NCBI GenBank assembly: GCA_002321895.1 | Contig: DCMZ01000014.1 | Location: forward strand, 42,048-106,047 | Source: Bdellovibrionaceae bacterium UBA1609 | GTDB lineage: Bacteria; Bdellovibrionota; Bdellovibrionia; Bdellovibrionales; UBA1609 | Direction of reading: 5' to 3' | DNA length: 64,000 bases | Shown here: piece by piece, positions 53,839 to 62,626 of the stretch | Position numbering within the stretch: the first letter of the stretch is position 1 | Layout: the number at the start of each line of letters is the position of its first letter | The notes under the pieces: model-generated | The model's input: the letters and a program-made list of their open reading frames with translations, nothing else | Databases searched by the model: none | What the model was told of the DNA's origin: nothing | Translations under genes and position numbers: made by a program

Positions 53839-56499
53839 TTAGGCTGCTTCGTCTTTCTTAAGACTTAGTTGCTTTAATTTCTCTATAAGCTTCTCATTTT
53901 CAGATTTTAATTTATCCAATTCGCTCGTGAGAGCTTGTGTTTTTTGGTTTTCGATTCCCATCTTACGAGTCAGAGAATTTGCATGACTGGTCATTGCTCT
54001 AAATTTCTCTAAGTTTTTGTTAGTTTCCAGAATGTATTTCTGTCTGTCCGACCTCAGAGTCTCTGACATGGTTGTAAGCTTAGAAATGGACTTCCTTGCT
54101 TGTTGCAAAGCATTTTTTGCGCCCTCTGCCTTTACCATAGCGGTACGGTTTTGCTTTTTGAGCGCCACCATCGATTGCTTTTGACGTTCAAATTTTGAGT
54201 TAATGTCTCTGTACTTCTGTTCAGCAGCACTGATTTTAGAAGAGAGTTTATTGGCTTCTTTGCTTTTTGCTTTAAGCTGATCTTGCTTTCGCTCTAGCTT
54301 GGCCTCTAATTCATCTATGACTTTATCTTTCTGCGCTGTCGCTTCAGCTACATCTGAACCTCGCTTCAGATCTTTGATTTCTGATCGCTTACTTTCAAGT
54401 TTTGTACTGAGGTCTTGTATGGTCTGCCGAGACACTTCTAACTCAGCCTTTATGTCGGAAATTTCCTTATTAGCATCATCAAACTGACCTTGATGTAAGG
54501 CCTCATTGGCTCGCAAGCGCTCTATGTCGTCATTTAACGTCAAATTCTGTCGACCAAGAAACTCGTTCTCTTCTTCCAGGTGCTCCGTATGTTCATTGTT
54601 TTTTTCTATCACTTCAGAAAGCTCGTTTATTTTTATGGACCCGGCTTCGTTGAGTTTTTGGCTATTCTCCAGTTGAGTTTTCAATACTTCTAATTCGGAC
54701 TTCAATCGAGAGGTTTCAGCACCACTTGATCCTCCCTCTAAATCTATTTCCTCGCCCTCATCACTTGTTAACAGATCCAGAGAGTTTATGCCTGAACCAG
54801 AATCCTTGCCAAAAGATCCTGAGAACTCCCCTTCACTCACCTCACCGGACTGGCCCGTTCCTGCCTCCCCAGTACCCGGTTCTCCCGCGGTCTGACTCCT
54901 ACCCTCCCCCTGGGGAACCACAGTTCTTTGCGTTTCAAACTCAGCACCAATCCTAGCTAGAAGATCATGATCAATTTCTAAATGCTTCCCACCCATGTCA
55001 GTCACTAAAGCTGCTGCTATAGCTTTTAGGTTCACCGATTCATCATGCATGGACAACTGTTCGGCATGAAACTTAGCTAGGTCATCATCAATTTCTGCTA
55101 CAGTCATAGCATCGGACACCTCTAACCGTCGCTTTAAACTTACTGTGAACATCAACCACTTTTCTTTTAAATCAGTCAGGGCCTTTAATGTCTTTTTATA
55201 GTTCTTGTACAAAGTCTGAATGATCAGATTCTGCTTAATGATTTTATGATGAAAGTATTTAATGTCATTATTATTGCTCGCCAGTATGTCATCCATACTT
55301 AGATCGTTTAAGATATGTTCAGGCACATTGTTGTAGCGACCATACTTTTCACTGAAATGTACATTTGTACCCAAATGAGTTTCAGAGGTATCGAGCAATC
55401 GATTGATTAAAAGTGAAACGGTTCCTTCTACATCTGTATTTGAAGCCTTTTCCAAGTTCTTCACACTACCTACAACTGAATTTACAAACCTCTTCACTTG
55501 TGTGGGACTGAGATTTTCACTGTCTTTAAGTTTATCCAATTGCTCGAGCTTCTCTCTCAGCTCGCTCAGTGGCTGACCCAAAAGCTTCTTAGTGTTTTCA
55601 CTTAAACTAGCATCAAATATTTTGATGTGCTTGAGTAGGGACAATTTTGTGCGACTCAAAGCCGTTTCGTCCAATTCCTTATTTTCTATATCACCGGAAA
55701 TTTTAACGAGTTCCTCTTTTAAATGTAGAGTGCAGTCGCCTATAGTGACTTTTTCTTCTTCTGATACTCCACCCTGAACGTAAATGCTTTCCATTTCTTC
55801 TAGCTGGGACCGAAAGCGATTCAAAACTTCACCCATAGGTCCTTCGGCTTCGGGTGGAGCTTGAACTTCCCCTATATTTTCGTCAACGAAAGTGTCCGAC
55901 TCGATATCTTCCTCTGGGTCATTGGAGGCTTCAACGGCAGCTTCATCCTCAACATCGCCATCTACACTCAATTCCCCTTCCGCCTCATCAGAGTTTTTAA
56001 GCTCAATGGCTGGATTCTCAGTCTCTAGAGAGCCATCCCCTTCAACTTCTGGTTCGTCGATCACTGGGTTGGGTTCTAGGGAACTGAAGCTATCGACAAC
56101 CTCTACATTTCCTCCTGGAGATTCAATTTCTTCCTCCACCTCAACCTCTCCGGTAAGAGCCGTCAGAGTAAACTCTTCCTCAGTGGGGAAGCCCACCGGG
56201 AGTTCCTCTTCAGAGTTGGCAATCTTTTCACGAAGTTCTTGCCCCTCATCAGAGGATAAGTATTGGTTGAGGTATTGAAAATACTCTTGTTTGTCATAGT
56301 TCTTTACGTAGAGATTTACGATTTCAAACTTTTCAATTTTAGAAAACTTGTGAGCCGGAAACTCTTCACCCGCGTTCACCCAACATATGATTCTCTGGGA
56401 CGCATCTAAGAGCAAATAGCAACTAAAGGGTATGGGCTCCCCCGCACGGATACATTTGCTATAAATTGAAAAGTAATCTTCTAAATTGAGTTCCGCCAT
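53839..56499 (-). CDS. Large acidic coiled-coil protein of unknown function
   Basis: The 886-residue protein has three parts. Residues 1-100 form a compact domain (YFSIYSKCIRAGEPIPFSCYLLLDASQRIICW, then IVNLYVKNYDKQEYFQYLNQYL) like the small N-terminal domains seen before HD-type signalling enzymes in delta-type bacteria. Residues 110-240 are acidic Glu/Asp/Pro/Val repeats. From about 610 to the end, a long heptad coiled coil of Leu/Lys/Glu. A helical middle contains many charged residues. No signal peptide is seen. It may be a cytosolic scaffold or polarity protein. The N-terminal comparison is from memory. Confidence 0.75.
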   Translation of the reverse strand: MAELNLEDYFSIYSKCIRAGEPIPFSCYLLLDASQRIICWVNAGEEFPAHKFSKIEKFEIVNLYVKNYDKQEYFQYLNQYLSSDEGQELREKIANSEEELPVGFPTEEEFTLTALTGEVEVEEEIESPGGNVEVVDSFSSLEPNPVIDEPEVEGDGSLETENPAIELKNSDEAEGELSVDGDVEDEAAVEASNDPEEDIESDTFVDENIGEVQAPPEAEGPMGEVLNRFRSQLEEMESIYVQGGVSEEEKVTIGDCTLHLKEELVKISGDIENKELDETALSRTKLSLLKHIKIFDASLSENTKKLLGQPLSELREKLEQLDKLKDSENLSPTQVKRFVNSVVGSVKNLEKASNTDVEGTVSLLINRLLDTSETHLGTNVHFSEKYGRYNNVPEHILNDLSMDDILASNNNDIKYFHHKIIKQNLIIQTLYKNYKKTLKALTDLKEKWLMFTVSLKRRLEVSDAMTVAEIDDDLAKFHAEQLSMHDESVNLKAIAAALVTDMGGKHLEIDHDLLARIGAEFETQRTVVPQGEGRSQTAGEPGTGEAGTGQSGEVSEGEFSGSFGKDSGSGINSLDLLTSDEGEEIDLEGGSSGAETSRLKSELEVLKTQLENSQKLNEAGSIKINELSEVIEKNNEHTEHLEEENEFLGRQNLTLNDDIERLRANEALHQGQFDDANKEISDIKAELEVSRQTIQDLSTKLESKRSEIKDLKRGSDVAEATAQKDKVIDELEAKLERKQDQLKAKSKEANKLSSKISAAEQKYRDINSKFERQKQSMVALKKQNRTAMVKAEGAKNALQQARKSISKLTTMSETLRSDRQKYILETNKNLEKFRAMTSHANSLTRKMGIENQKTQALTSELDKLKSENEKLIEKLKQLSLKKDEAA

Positions 56500-56656
56500 G
56501 GGTCCCTGTTTTAAGTAAAGTCGCTACTGTTATATATCGACTTTTTTAACGGGACATTTGAGCACAATGCACAGAAGAATTGCTATGTTTTGGCAATATA
56601 GGCCGGACTAACGTCCTTAAGCAGGGCCCTCGAACAGCCAAATCTGTATGATTTAT

Positions 56657-57808
56657 CTATTCTCCATACATTTGTTCTGCATGGTTGTTAAACTCACTTA
56701 TTTCGTCGTCGTAAGTATTGTTTTCGAATTCGTAGTTCCATGGCTCCATATACCGGAATCCCATGGCTTTCGCCTGTTCGAAAACCGAAGTGTAGCCACC
56801 GTTAGGAAAGCGACCATACGCTTCCCAAACCTTACCCATGTTATCAGTACATGAAAAATTGGGATAGCAATCTTGCGAAGAGTTTCCGATGATCTGGGCG
56901 TACTTATCACCTGTGAATTGAGCAAGGAAATTTAACGTTAAAGAATTATAGTCATCTCGACCGGCCAGCCACCAAGCGGCCGCACCCACTCGTTGATTAA
57001 GAGTCGGATCATTCCAAAGAGTTTCAATGATGGTTTGAGGAACATATACTTCTCCCTCTGGCAATTCATGAACTTCATAGGCTAATGCCTTTTTAGAAAA
57101 ATGCTGTGCAAAACTTCGAGCCGCAGCAACTCCGGCATCAATCCAACGTTCATCCGTGAATCCAACGGCTTCCAAGTCCTCTCTGTCCATCCCATTAAAA
57201 TGCCCTTCAACTCCATTTAAAGTCAGTTGGGGGACATAAACTAAGACAAGATCTTCATCATCTCCATATCTCTCGGCTAACTTCTCCGCAAGAATAGCCA
57301 ATCTGTTTTGCAATTTTTCATCCCAAAACTTTGGAACTCGCTCTTCTTTTAGATGAAAAATAACCTCGAAGTAATCCACGCCTAGATCATCGATAAGCCA
57401 AGCCGGACTGATGTAACCAGCGAGTACAGCAAGGCTATATTGCTTTCCTCGAGCCTTAATGTCTGCAATTTGATTGTCAATATCTGAAAAATCAAATTCA
57501 CCAGGGTTCGGCTCAACTTGTTCCCATTTTGCTCGAACTAGTGCGCCTTTTGCTACTGGATTATCTAGGGATCCATCTGTCACTTTACTAGTAAATGCAC
57601 CATAGGGTTTATAAACAGATGTATCAGAAGAGGCTGGTGGAGCTACAGGATCCTCATCATCATCTGGATTCTCGTCATCATCGCTTGGTATGTCTTGAGC
57701 TTCTCCCGAAGAAACTGGGTCCTGGTATGCCGAAAAGGTAGTTGCTTTGGTACAGCCTGCACACAACAATAAAACACTCAAGTAAGCAATAAGAATTGAA
57801 TTTCCCAC
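56657..57808 (-). CDS. Lipoprotein with TIM-barrel glycosidase-like domain
   Basis: A lipoprotein signal with lipobox CAGC, followed by an Asp/Pro-rich linker (residues 40-60), then a roughly 310-residue domain. VRAKWEQVEPNPGEFDFSDIDNQI with SLAVLAGYISPAWL is typical of clan-A glycoside hydrolases (GH42/GH5-like), where it forms the first strands of the barrel. The catalytic Glu pair could not be fixed; candidate sites are in VYVPQLTLNGVEG and YEVHELPEG. It may act on surface glycans. Confidence 0.75.
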   Translation of the reverse strand: MGNSILIAYLSVLLLCAGCTKATTFSAYQDPVSSGEAQDIPSDDDENPDDDEDPVAPPASSDTSVYKPYGAFTSKVTDGSLDNPVAKGALVRAKWEQVEPNPGEFDFSDIDNQIADIKARGKQYSLAVLAGYISPAWLIDDLGVDYFEVIFHLKEERVPKFWDEKLQNRLAILAEKLAERYGDDEDLVLVYVPQLTLNGVEGHFNGMDREDLEAVGFTDERWIDAGVAAARSFAQHFSKKALAYEVHELPEGEVYVPQTIIETLWNDPTLNQRVGAAAWWLAGRDDYNSLTLNFLAQFTGDKYAQIIGNSSQDCYPNFSCTDNMGKVWEAYGRFPNGGYTSVFEQAKAMGFRYMEPWNYEFENNTYDDEISEFNNHAEQMYGE

Positions 57809-57946
57809 AAATTCCCCCCCGGGTTTACAAGTATAACTCCTCTCGTAGGATCAAGTTGCGAATTAAATTAAAAAAATCTTAAGAAACTGTTTCAAGTTGA
57901 GATACTTATGTAAAACCCATTGAAATTATTGCCGATATTTGGAGAG

Positions 57947-59179
57947 ATGAAACTTTTTTTATTATTTAGTTTTCTATTATTGAGCCAGATCCTATGGGCT
58001 GACCCGGAGGACCTTTCCACTTGCGACACTTGGTCACCGCAGGATTTTGACATTTACATTGATAGAAAACTACTAACAGCTCCTGAGTACAATATAAACG
58101 TAAAAAGTCATCTTGCTCGGATAAGAAGATTCTGTGGTGAGAGAATTAAAACTTTGGGAATAGATGACTGTTTTAAGAGACCCGAAGGCTATTATAAACA
58201 ATTTTTTGACTATTCTGACAGAGAACATACTCTCTCCAGTGTAAAAACCAACTCTCAGTATTTGGCCGATCAACCCCAAGATAAAATGTTACTACCCAGA
58301 GCACTTTTTGATAAAAACTTAAGGTTAAAGCGCAATTGGAAGGCCATTGCTAAGCGAAAAGGGTGGCAATGGATCCATTTTCAATCCAACACCGAAGTAG
58401 GAGGAGAGCCTTCAGCACGACTGATATTTGTCATTCCAAAAGATGGCTACCAGCAAAATATTTTAGTAGCTACTTTTTCTGAAGAAGATGGTAATAACCC
58501 TAATCCTACTGAATACCGTTCTATACAAATGCAAACCATCGAGTTTGAAGCTGAGGGTGAAACCCTGGAAAAACCCCTTTTACACTTCAGGGCATGGTAT
58601 CAAAGAGACGGGAAAGATAGTAAAAAGCCCGTACTTCACAAAATTGATAAAGGAAGTCGATGCGTCGGATGCCACACCAGTGGGCCGAGAAAGGTAGTAC
58701 TTAGAGACAATCCAGCCTTCCCAACCACTTTTAGTGACGGGACCTCTCTCAAAAAAATTAATGAGGCTATAACGATCGATAAGTTACACGACATGAGTTT
58801 ATATTATGATTTAGATAACTTTCCGACGGACCTGAAAATTGGTGAGGGCAAAGGGGCTGAGTGCATCAGCTGTCACAACAATGAAAAGCAACGATCGCTA
58901 GTGTTTTCAAGAGATGCGCAAGGAGGATTTTGGACCAACGATTGGGATCGAAAAATTTTCACGGAAAAGTCCATGCCAGCAGACGACGTTATTTATAACT
59001 ATACAGATCAAGAGCGCCATCTCATTCGAATGAGCTTGATTCCCGAATACAACCGAAAACTTAAAGCTTGGCTCACAGAGACCAAATGTGAAAAGCCCCC
59101 AGAAACGCATTCTGACTCCTCATCGACATCCTCCAAGGTCCAGCCGAAACCAAGCACTCCCGGCGATAGCTCCCGCTAA
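57947..59179 (+). CDS. Exported protein with two CxxCH motifs, copy 1
   Basis: A signal peptide (1-19, MKLFLLFSFLLLSQILWAD) is followed by about 390 residues. Two heme-type motifs, CVGCHTSG and CISCHNNE, lie about 70 residues apart; the distal axial ligand cannot be assigned. They suggest a diheme c-type cytochrome or a metal-binding periplasmic protein. The N-terminal 200 residues are unlike known cytochromes. The Ser/Pro-rich tail is shared with copy 2. The ATG at 57947 has GGAGAG before it. No family was recognised. Confidence 0.8.
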   Translation: MKLFLLFSFLLLSQILWADPEDLSTCDTWSPQDFDIYIDRKLLTAPEYNINVKSHLARIRRFCGERIKTLGIDDCFKRPEGYYKQFFDYSDREHTLSSVKTNSQYLADQPQDKMLLPRALFDKNLRLKRNWKAIAKRKGWQWIHFQSNTEVGGEPSARLIFVIPKDGYQQNILVATFSEEDGNNPNPTEYRSIQMQTIEFEAEGETLEKPLLHFRAWYQRDGKDSKKPVLHKIDKGSRCVGCHTSGPRKVVLRDNPAFPTTFSDGTSLKKINEAITIDKLHDMSLYYDLDNFPTDLKIGEGKGAECISCHNNEKQRSLVFSRDAQGGFWTNDWDRKIFTEKSMPADDVIYNYTDQERHLIRMSLIPEYNRKLKAWLTETKCEKPPETHSDSSSTSSKVQPKPSTPGDSSR

Positions 59180-59195
59180 ACCGCGCCGCGGCTCC

Positions 59196-59216
59196 AAAAG
59201 GTGCCTGGCACCTTTT
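59196..59216 (+). terminator. Hairpin ending duplication unit 1
   Basis: AAAAGGTGCC-T-GGCACCTTTT is a perfect inverted repeat 17 bases after the stop. It ends in four T and could be a rho-independent terminator. The same hairpin ends unit 2. Confidence 0.7.
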
Positions 59217-59285
59217 AGGCAATTTGCTTCAAATCGATACACTTATTTAAAACCCCTTGAAATAGTTGCCGATATCTCTATCGGG

Positions 59286-60512
59286 ATGAAACTTTTTTTA
59301 TTATTTAGCTTTTTATTATCGAGCCAAATTCTCAGGGCTGACCCGGAGGACCTTTCCACTTGCGATACTTGGTCTCCGCAGGATTTTGACATTTACATTG
59401 ATAAAACACTACTTCGCTTCCCAGAATCCACTAAAAATGTAAAAGATAATATTGATTATATGCAAAGGCTTTGTGGCGATCGGATAAAATCTCTGGGAAT
59501 TGAAGCCTGCCTGAAGAGATCCGAAGGCTACTACAGTCAGTTTTTTTACCAGTATCAAATTGAAAACACTCTATCTAGTGTTAAAACTAATTCACAATAT
59601 TTAGCCGACCAACCCCAAGAAAAGATGAAGCTCCCCGATCAACTTTTTACAAAAGATTTGACGCTAAAGAGGAACTGGAAGGCTATCGCAAAAGAGAACG
59701 GGTGGCAGTGGATCCACTTTCAATCCAACACAACAGTGGGAGGAAGACCCTCCGCTCGGCTGATATTTGTAATTCCCAAAGACGGTTATCAACAGAATAT
59801 CCTCGTTGCAACATTTAGTGATGAAGATGGCAATAACTCTAATCCCACTGAATACCGGTCAATACAAATGCAAACCATCGAGTTTGAATCTGAGGGTGAA
59901 ACCCTAGAGAAACCCCTTTTACACTTTAGAGGTTGGTATAAAAATAAAGGAATTGGAAATGCATCGTTAAACAATATCCATAAAGGACAGCGCTGTGTCG
60001 GTTGCCACGCAAGTGGACCGAGAAAAGTGGTGCTTATGGATAATCCCGCATTCCCAACCACTTTTAGTGACGAAACCTCACTTAAAAAAATTAACGAAGC
60101 TATTACCATTGATAAGCTACATGACATGAGTTTGTACTATGATCTTGAAAACTTCCCAACGGATCTGAAAATTGGAGAAGGCAAAGGGGCAGAGTGCATC
60201 AGCTGTCATAACAATGAAAAACAAAGATCACTGGCCTTCTCCAGAACAATTGATGGTTCTTTTTGGACCAACGATTGGGATCGAAAGATTTTTACAGAAA
60301 AGTCCATGCCAGCAGACGACGTTATTTATAACTACACCGATGAAGAACGCATTCATATTCGAATGAGCTTGATACCTGAATACAGCCGAAAACTTAAAGC
60401 TTGGCTTACGGAAACAAAATGTGAAAAGCCCCCAGAAACGCATTCTGACTCCTCATCAACATCCTCCAAGGTCCAGCCGAAACCAAGCACTCCTGGCGAT
60501 AGTGCCCGCTAA
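59286..60512 (+). CDS. Exported protein with two CxxCH motifs, copy 2
   Basis: The paralogue of the gene at 57947 (408 residues). It keeps the signal peptide and both heme-type motifs (CVGCHASG and CISCHNNE) in the same order and spacing. The first 200 residues differ at many places, while the C-terminal half is very close and the last 40 residues nearly identical. The start at ATG 59286 is set by alignment with copy 1; a longer upstream frame enters the tail of copy 1 and is not genuine. Confidence 0.8.
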   Translation: MKLFLLFSFLLSSQILRADPEDLSTCDTWSPQDFDIYIDKTLLRFPESTKNVKDNIDYMQRLCGDRIKSLGIEACLKRSEGYYSQFFYQYQIENTLSSVKTNSQYLADQPQEKMKLPDQLFTKDLTLKRNWKAIAKENGWQWIHFQSNTTVGGRPSARLIFVIPKDGYQQNILVATFSDEDGNNSNPTEYRSIQMQTIEFESEGETLEKPLLHFRGWYKNKGIGNASLNNIHKGQRCVGCHASGPRKVVLMDNPAFPTTFSDETSLKKINEAITIDKLHDMSLYYDLENFPTDLKIGEGKGAECISCHNNEKQRSLAFSRTIDGSFWTNDWDRKIFTEKSMPADDVIYNYTDEERIHIRMSLIPEYSRKLKAWLTETKCEKPPETHSDSSSTSSKVQPKPSTPGDSAR

Positions 60513-60528
60513 ACCGCGCCGCGGCTCC

Positions 60529-60549
60529 AAAAGGTGCCTGGCACCTTTT
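60529..60549. terminator. Hairpin ending duplication unit 2
   Basis: Identical to the hairpin at 59196. It lies between two convergent genes and includes the TAA of the Old Yellow Enzyme gene, so it may stop transcription from both directions. Confidence 0.7.
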
Positions 60550-61549
60550 AGGTATGGAGGTTTTGCTGGCCCCATTGGTGTGGGTTAGATAGAATGGCTC
60601 TACCTACTGCGGCAAAATCCACTTTTCCTTCCATTACTATTTGATCAATAAAGTTTCCGTGCTCAATTCCCCCCACGCCAATGACGGGAAGATTAATGTT
60701 TTGTTTTAACTGTTCTGCATCTTCTACCAGGTAGCCTTGCCCCACTTTATCTCTTTGCCGGCGCCAACCTCCTAACCCGGAAGAAACATCCAAAAGGTCT
60801 ACCCCTTTTTTTTGCAACTGCTCAGATACCCAGTTCATATCCTCCAATGATAACCCCTCTGGAAAATGATCCTGAGCCGGCAGCCGAACAGCGATTAATA
60901 TATTTGGCCAATGCGATCTTATGCTCTCCACGATCTGAAGTAGGATCTTTGATCGGCCCTCTATCCCTCCCCCATAACTATCCGTGCGATGATTGGTTAT
61001 AGGAGATAACCATTGATTCAACCCATAGCCATGGGCCGCGTGAAACTCTACGACATCAAAGCCCGCACGCACAGCTCTTCCTGCCGCATCTATATACATA
61101 GAAATTAATTTTTGAACCTTCTCAAGGCTAAGAACTTCAGGCACTTCTAGATTTAAATTTTTCACTGGGACCGGTATAGCGCTCGCTCCCCAAAGGGCAC
61201 CTCCGGTTAATTCTGTATTAGACTTCCCTCCGCAGTGAACCATCTGCAAAGCCGCCAGCGCTCCTGACTTTTGAATGACCTTGGCCAGTTGTGATAACCC
61301 TACAATCTTGTTATCCGCGTCTACTGCCAGTTGGTTCGGCTCGCCTTTTCCAGAAATATCGATATAGGAATACTCAACAAATATCAATCCAGCCCCGCTC
61401 GCTGAAAGTTTCTTGTAGTGACCCAAAGTGGATTCAGTGACCTTGCCAGATCTGTCCGCTGTTTGTGAAGCCATTGGCGGAACCACCACTCTGTTTTTAG
61501 TGACCTTACCATTGGAAAATGTATAGGGTGCCCATCTGTCTTTTGCCAT
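60548..61549 (-). CDS. Old Yellow Enzyme-type NADH:flavin oxidoreductase
   Basis: The 333-residue TIM barrel carries the OYE pattern: RVVVPPMAS with the FMN contact, AALQMVHCGGKS, EFHAAHGYGLNQWLSPITNHRTDSYGG, and FAAVGRAILSNP near the end. Members reduce activated C=C bonds, including quinones and nitro compounds. The ATG at 61549 follows AAGGAGGGG, giving the family start. It faces a LysR regulator across 80 bases. It lacks a C-terminal Fe-S or pyridine nucleotide domain, so it is the short OYE type. Confidence 0.93.
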   Translation of the reverse strand: MAKDRWAPYTFSNGKVTKNRVVVPPMASQTADRSGKVTESTLGHYKKLSASGAGLIFVEYSYIDISGKGEPNQLAVDADNKIVGLSQLAKVIQKSGALAALQMVHCGGKSNTELTGGALWGASAIPVPVKNLNLEVPEVLSLEKVQKLISMYIDAAGRAVRAGFDVVEFHAAHGYGLNQWLSPITNHRTDSYGGGIEGRSKILLQIVESIRSHWPNILIAVRLPAQDHFPEGLSLEDMNWVSEQLQKKGVDLLDVSSGLGGWRRQRDKVGQGYLVEDAEQLKQNINLPVIGVGGIEHGNFIDQIVMEGKVDFAAVGRAILSNPHQWGQQNLHT

Positions 61550-61600
61550 CAACCCCTCCTTTTACGGGGCCTTTATATAAAAATAATTACCCTTGAAAAA

Positions 61601-61625
61601 GAAACGATATAGAAATATATGTTTC
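61601..61625. promoter_or_regulatory. Candidate LysR site upstream of the OYE regulator
   Basis: GAAAC at 61601-61605 and GTTTC at 61621-61625 flank ATAT-containing DNA, giving a partial inverted repeat of about 25 bases ending five bases before the regulator's ATG. The arms face the opposite way to the sites of the other three LysR genes. Confidence 0.35.
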
Positions 61626-61629
61626 GATT

Positions 61630-62505
61630 ATGGAAATATTTGAATTGAAGTATTTTTTAGCTGTGGCTCAAGGAGAGAGCGTTAATCGCGCTGCGGAGAA
61701 GATTAACGTCTCCGCTGGCTCTTTAAGTAAAGCCATCTCTCGGCTTGAAGCGGAGCTTAATACACCTCTGTTTTTTAAATCTGGTAGACGAATTCGTCTA
61801 ACCCCTGAGGGGCATCATTTAAAAAAGCGAGCCGCTTCAATTGTAGCCCTCGAAGAAGATGTTAAGCTAGAGCTCAAAGGCCACCGGGTAGGTAGCGTAA
61901 ATGTCTATATCTCTGCCAGTGAGGTGCTTCATTCTTCATTTGGAGTTAATTTAGCTAAAAGGATTAATACCCTTGTCCCCCATGCCCGAATTCAGTTTCT
62001 TTTAAGGTCTGAATCCGAATCCATCCAGCAAGTCGCAGAGGGGGAAGCCCACCTCGCCATCATAACCCAATCTCCGCCAAAAAATATGGCGTCCAAAGTC
62101 TTACAGAACATTGAGTTTAAAACCTGCGCATCTTCTGCCCACCCTCTTTTGAAAAATAAATCCTCGCGACGGAAAATCCCTGTGGAGGAGCTACTGGACT
62201 TCCCGTTCGCTACACTTGAGCCAGGCCTACTCGGCAAAATTGCTCGTTCCAACAGTAATGATGGATGGAGAGACGACAAGCTTTCACGAAATATAAAGTA
62301 CAAAGCCTGCGGATTAAAACTCACTGAGAACTTAGTTCAGTCCGGATTAGCACTGGCCTATCTTCCCGAATATATCATTGAAGCGAGCGACTTAAAGGCA
62401 CTTAATGTTTCGAATTGCCCCTTTTCCTGCAAACAAACCGTTAGAATCTTGGCAAAGGATCCTGCCGAACTCAGTTGGCTCAATTTGCTCTGGGATCGAA
62501 TTTAG
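61630..62505 (+). CDS. LysR-family transcriptional regulator
   Basis: A classical 291-residue LysR protein: MEIFELKYFLAVAQGESVNRAAEKINVSAGSLSKAISRLEAEL at the N-terminus and the effector domain from about 90. It is in a different subgroup to the other three LysR proteins here (different effector-domain start). It faces the Old Yellow Enzyme gene and likely activates it. Confidence 0.92.
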   Translation: MEIFELKYFLAVAQGESVNRAAEKINVSAGSLSKAISRLEAELNTPLFFKSGRRIRLTPEGHHLKKRAASIVALEEDVKLELKGHRVGSVNVYISASEVLHSSFGVNLAKRINTLVPHARIQFLLRSESESIQQVAEGEAHLAIITQSPPKNMASKVLQNIEFKTCASSAHPLLKNKSSRRKIPVEELLDFPFATLEPGLLGKIARSNSNDGWRDDKLSRNIKYKACGLKLTENLVQSGLALAYLPEYIIEASDLKALNVSNCPFSCKQTVRILAKDPAELSWLNLLWDRI

Positions 62506-62626
62506 ATATCGGGTAAACAATTAAAGTTCTAATTTTCGTTCATAAGTTTGACAGTTTTAGCTAGACTAAAGTTTAGGCCCTAAGTACCGATGAATAGATA
62601 TGAAATCGGTCTTCGGGGGGCTGCCA

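Larger units (their letters stand above)
57901..59219. repeat. Tandem duplication, unit 1
   Basis: This unit holds a two-CxxCH gene, about 45 bases of upstream sequence and a hairpin. It aligns with unit 2 along its whole length at an offset of 1333-1339 bases. The last 130 bases are almost identical, while the 5' half of the genes differs considerably. Confidence 0.88.
59236..60552. repeat. Tandem duplication, unit 2
   Basis: Second copy of the unit at 57901, including upstream bases and the hairpin, whose right arm overlaps the stop codon of the convergent Old Yellow Enzyme gene. Confidence 0.88.

Noticed and set aside
55892..56278. 128-residue Ser-rich plus-strand frame
   Set aside because: It mirrors the acidic Glu/Asp codons of the large coiled-coil gene, which always gives Ser-rich antisense frames.
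59088..59285. Longer start for the second two-CxxCH gene
   Set aside because: The upstream part reads the tail of copy 1 and the hairpin in another frame; alignment with copy 1 fixes the start at 59286.
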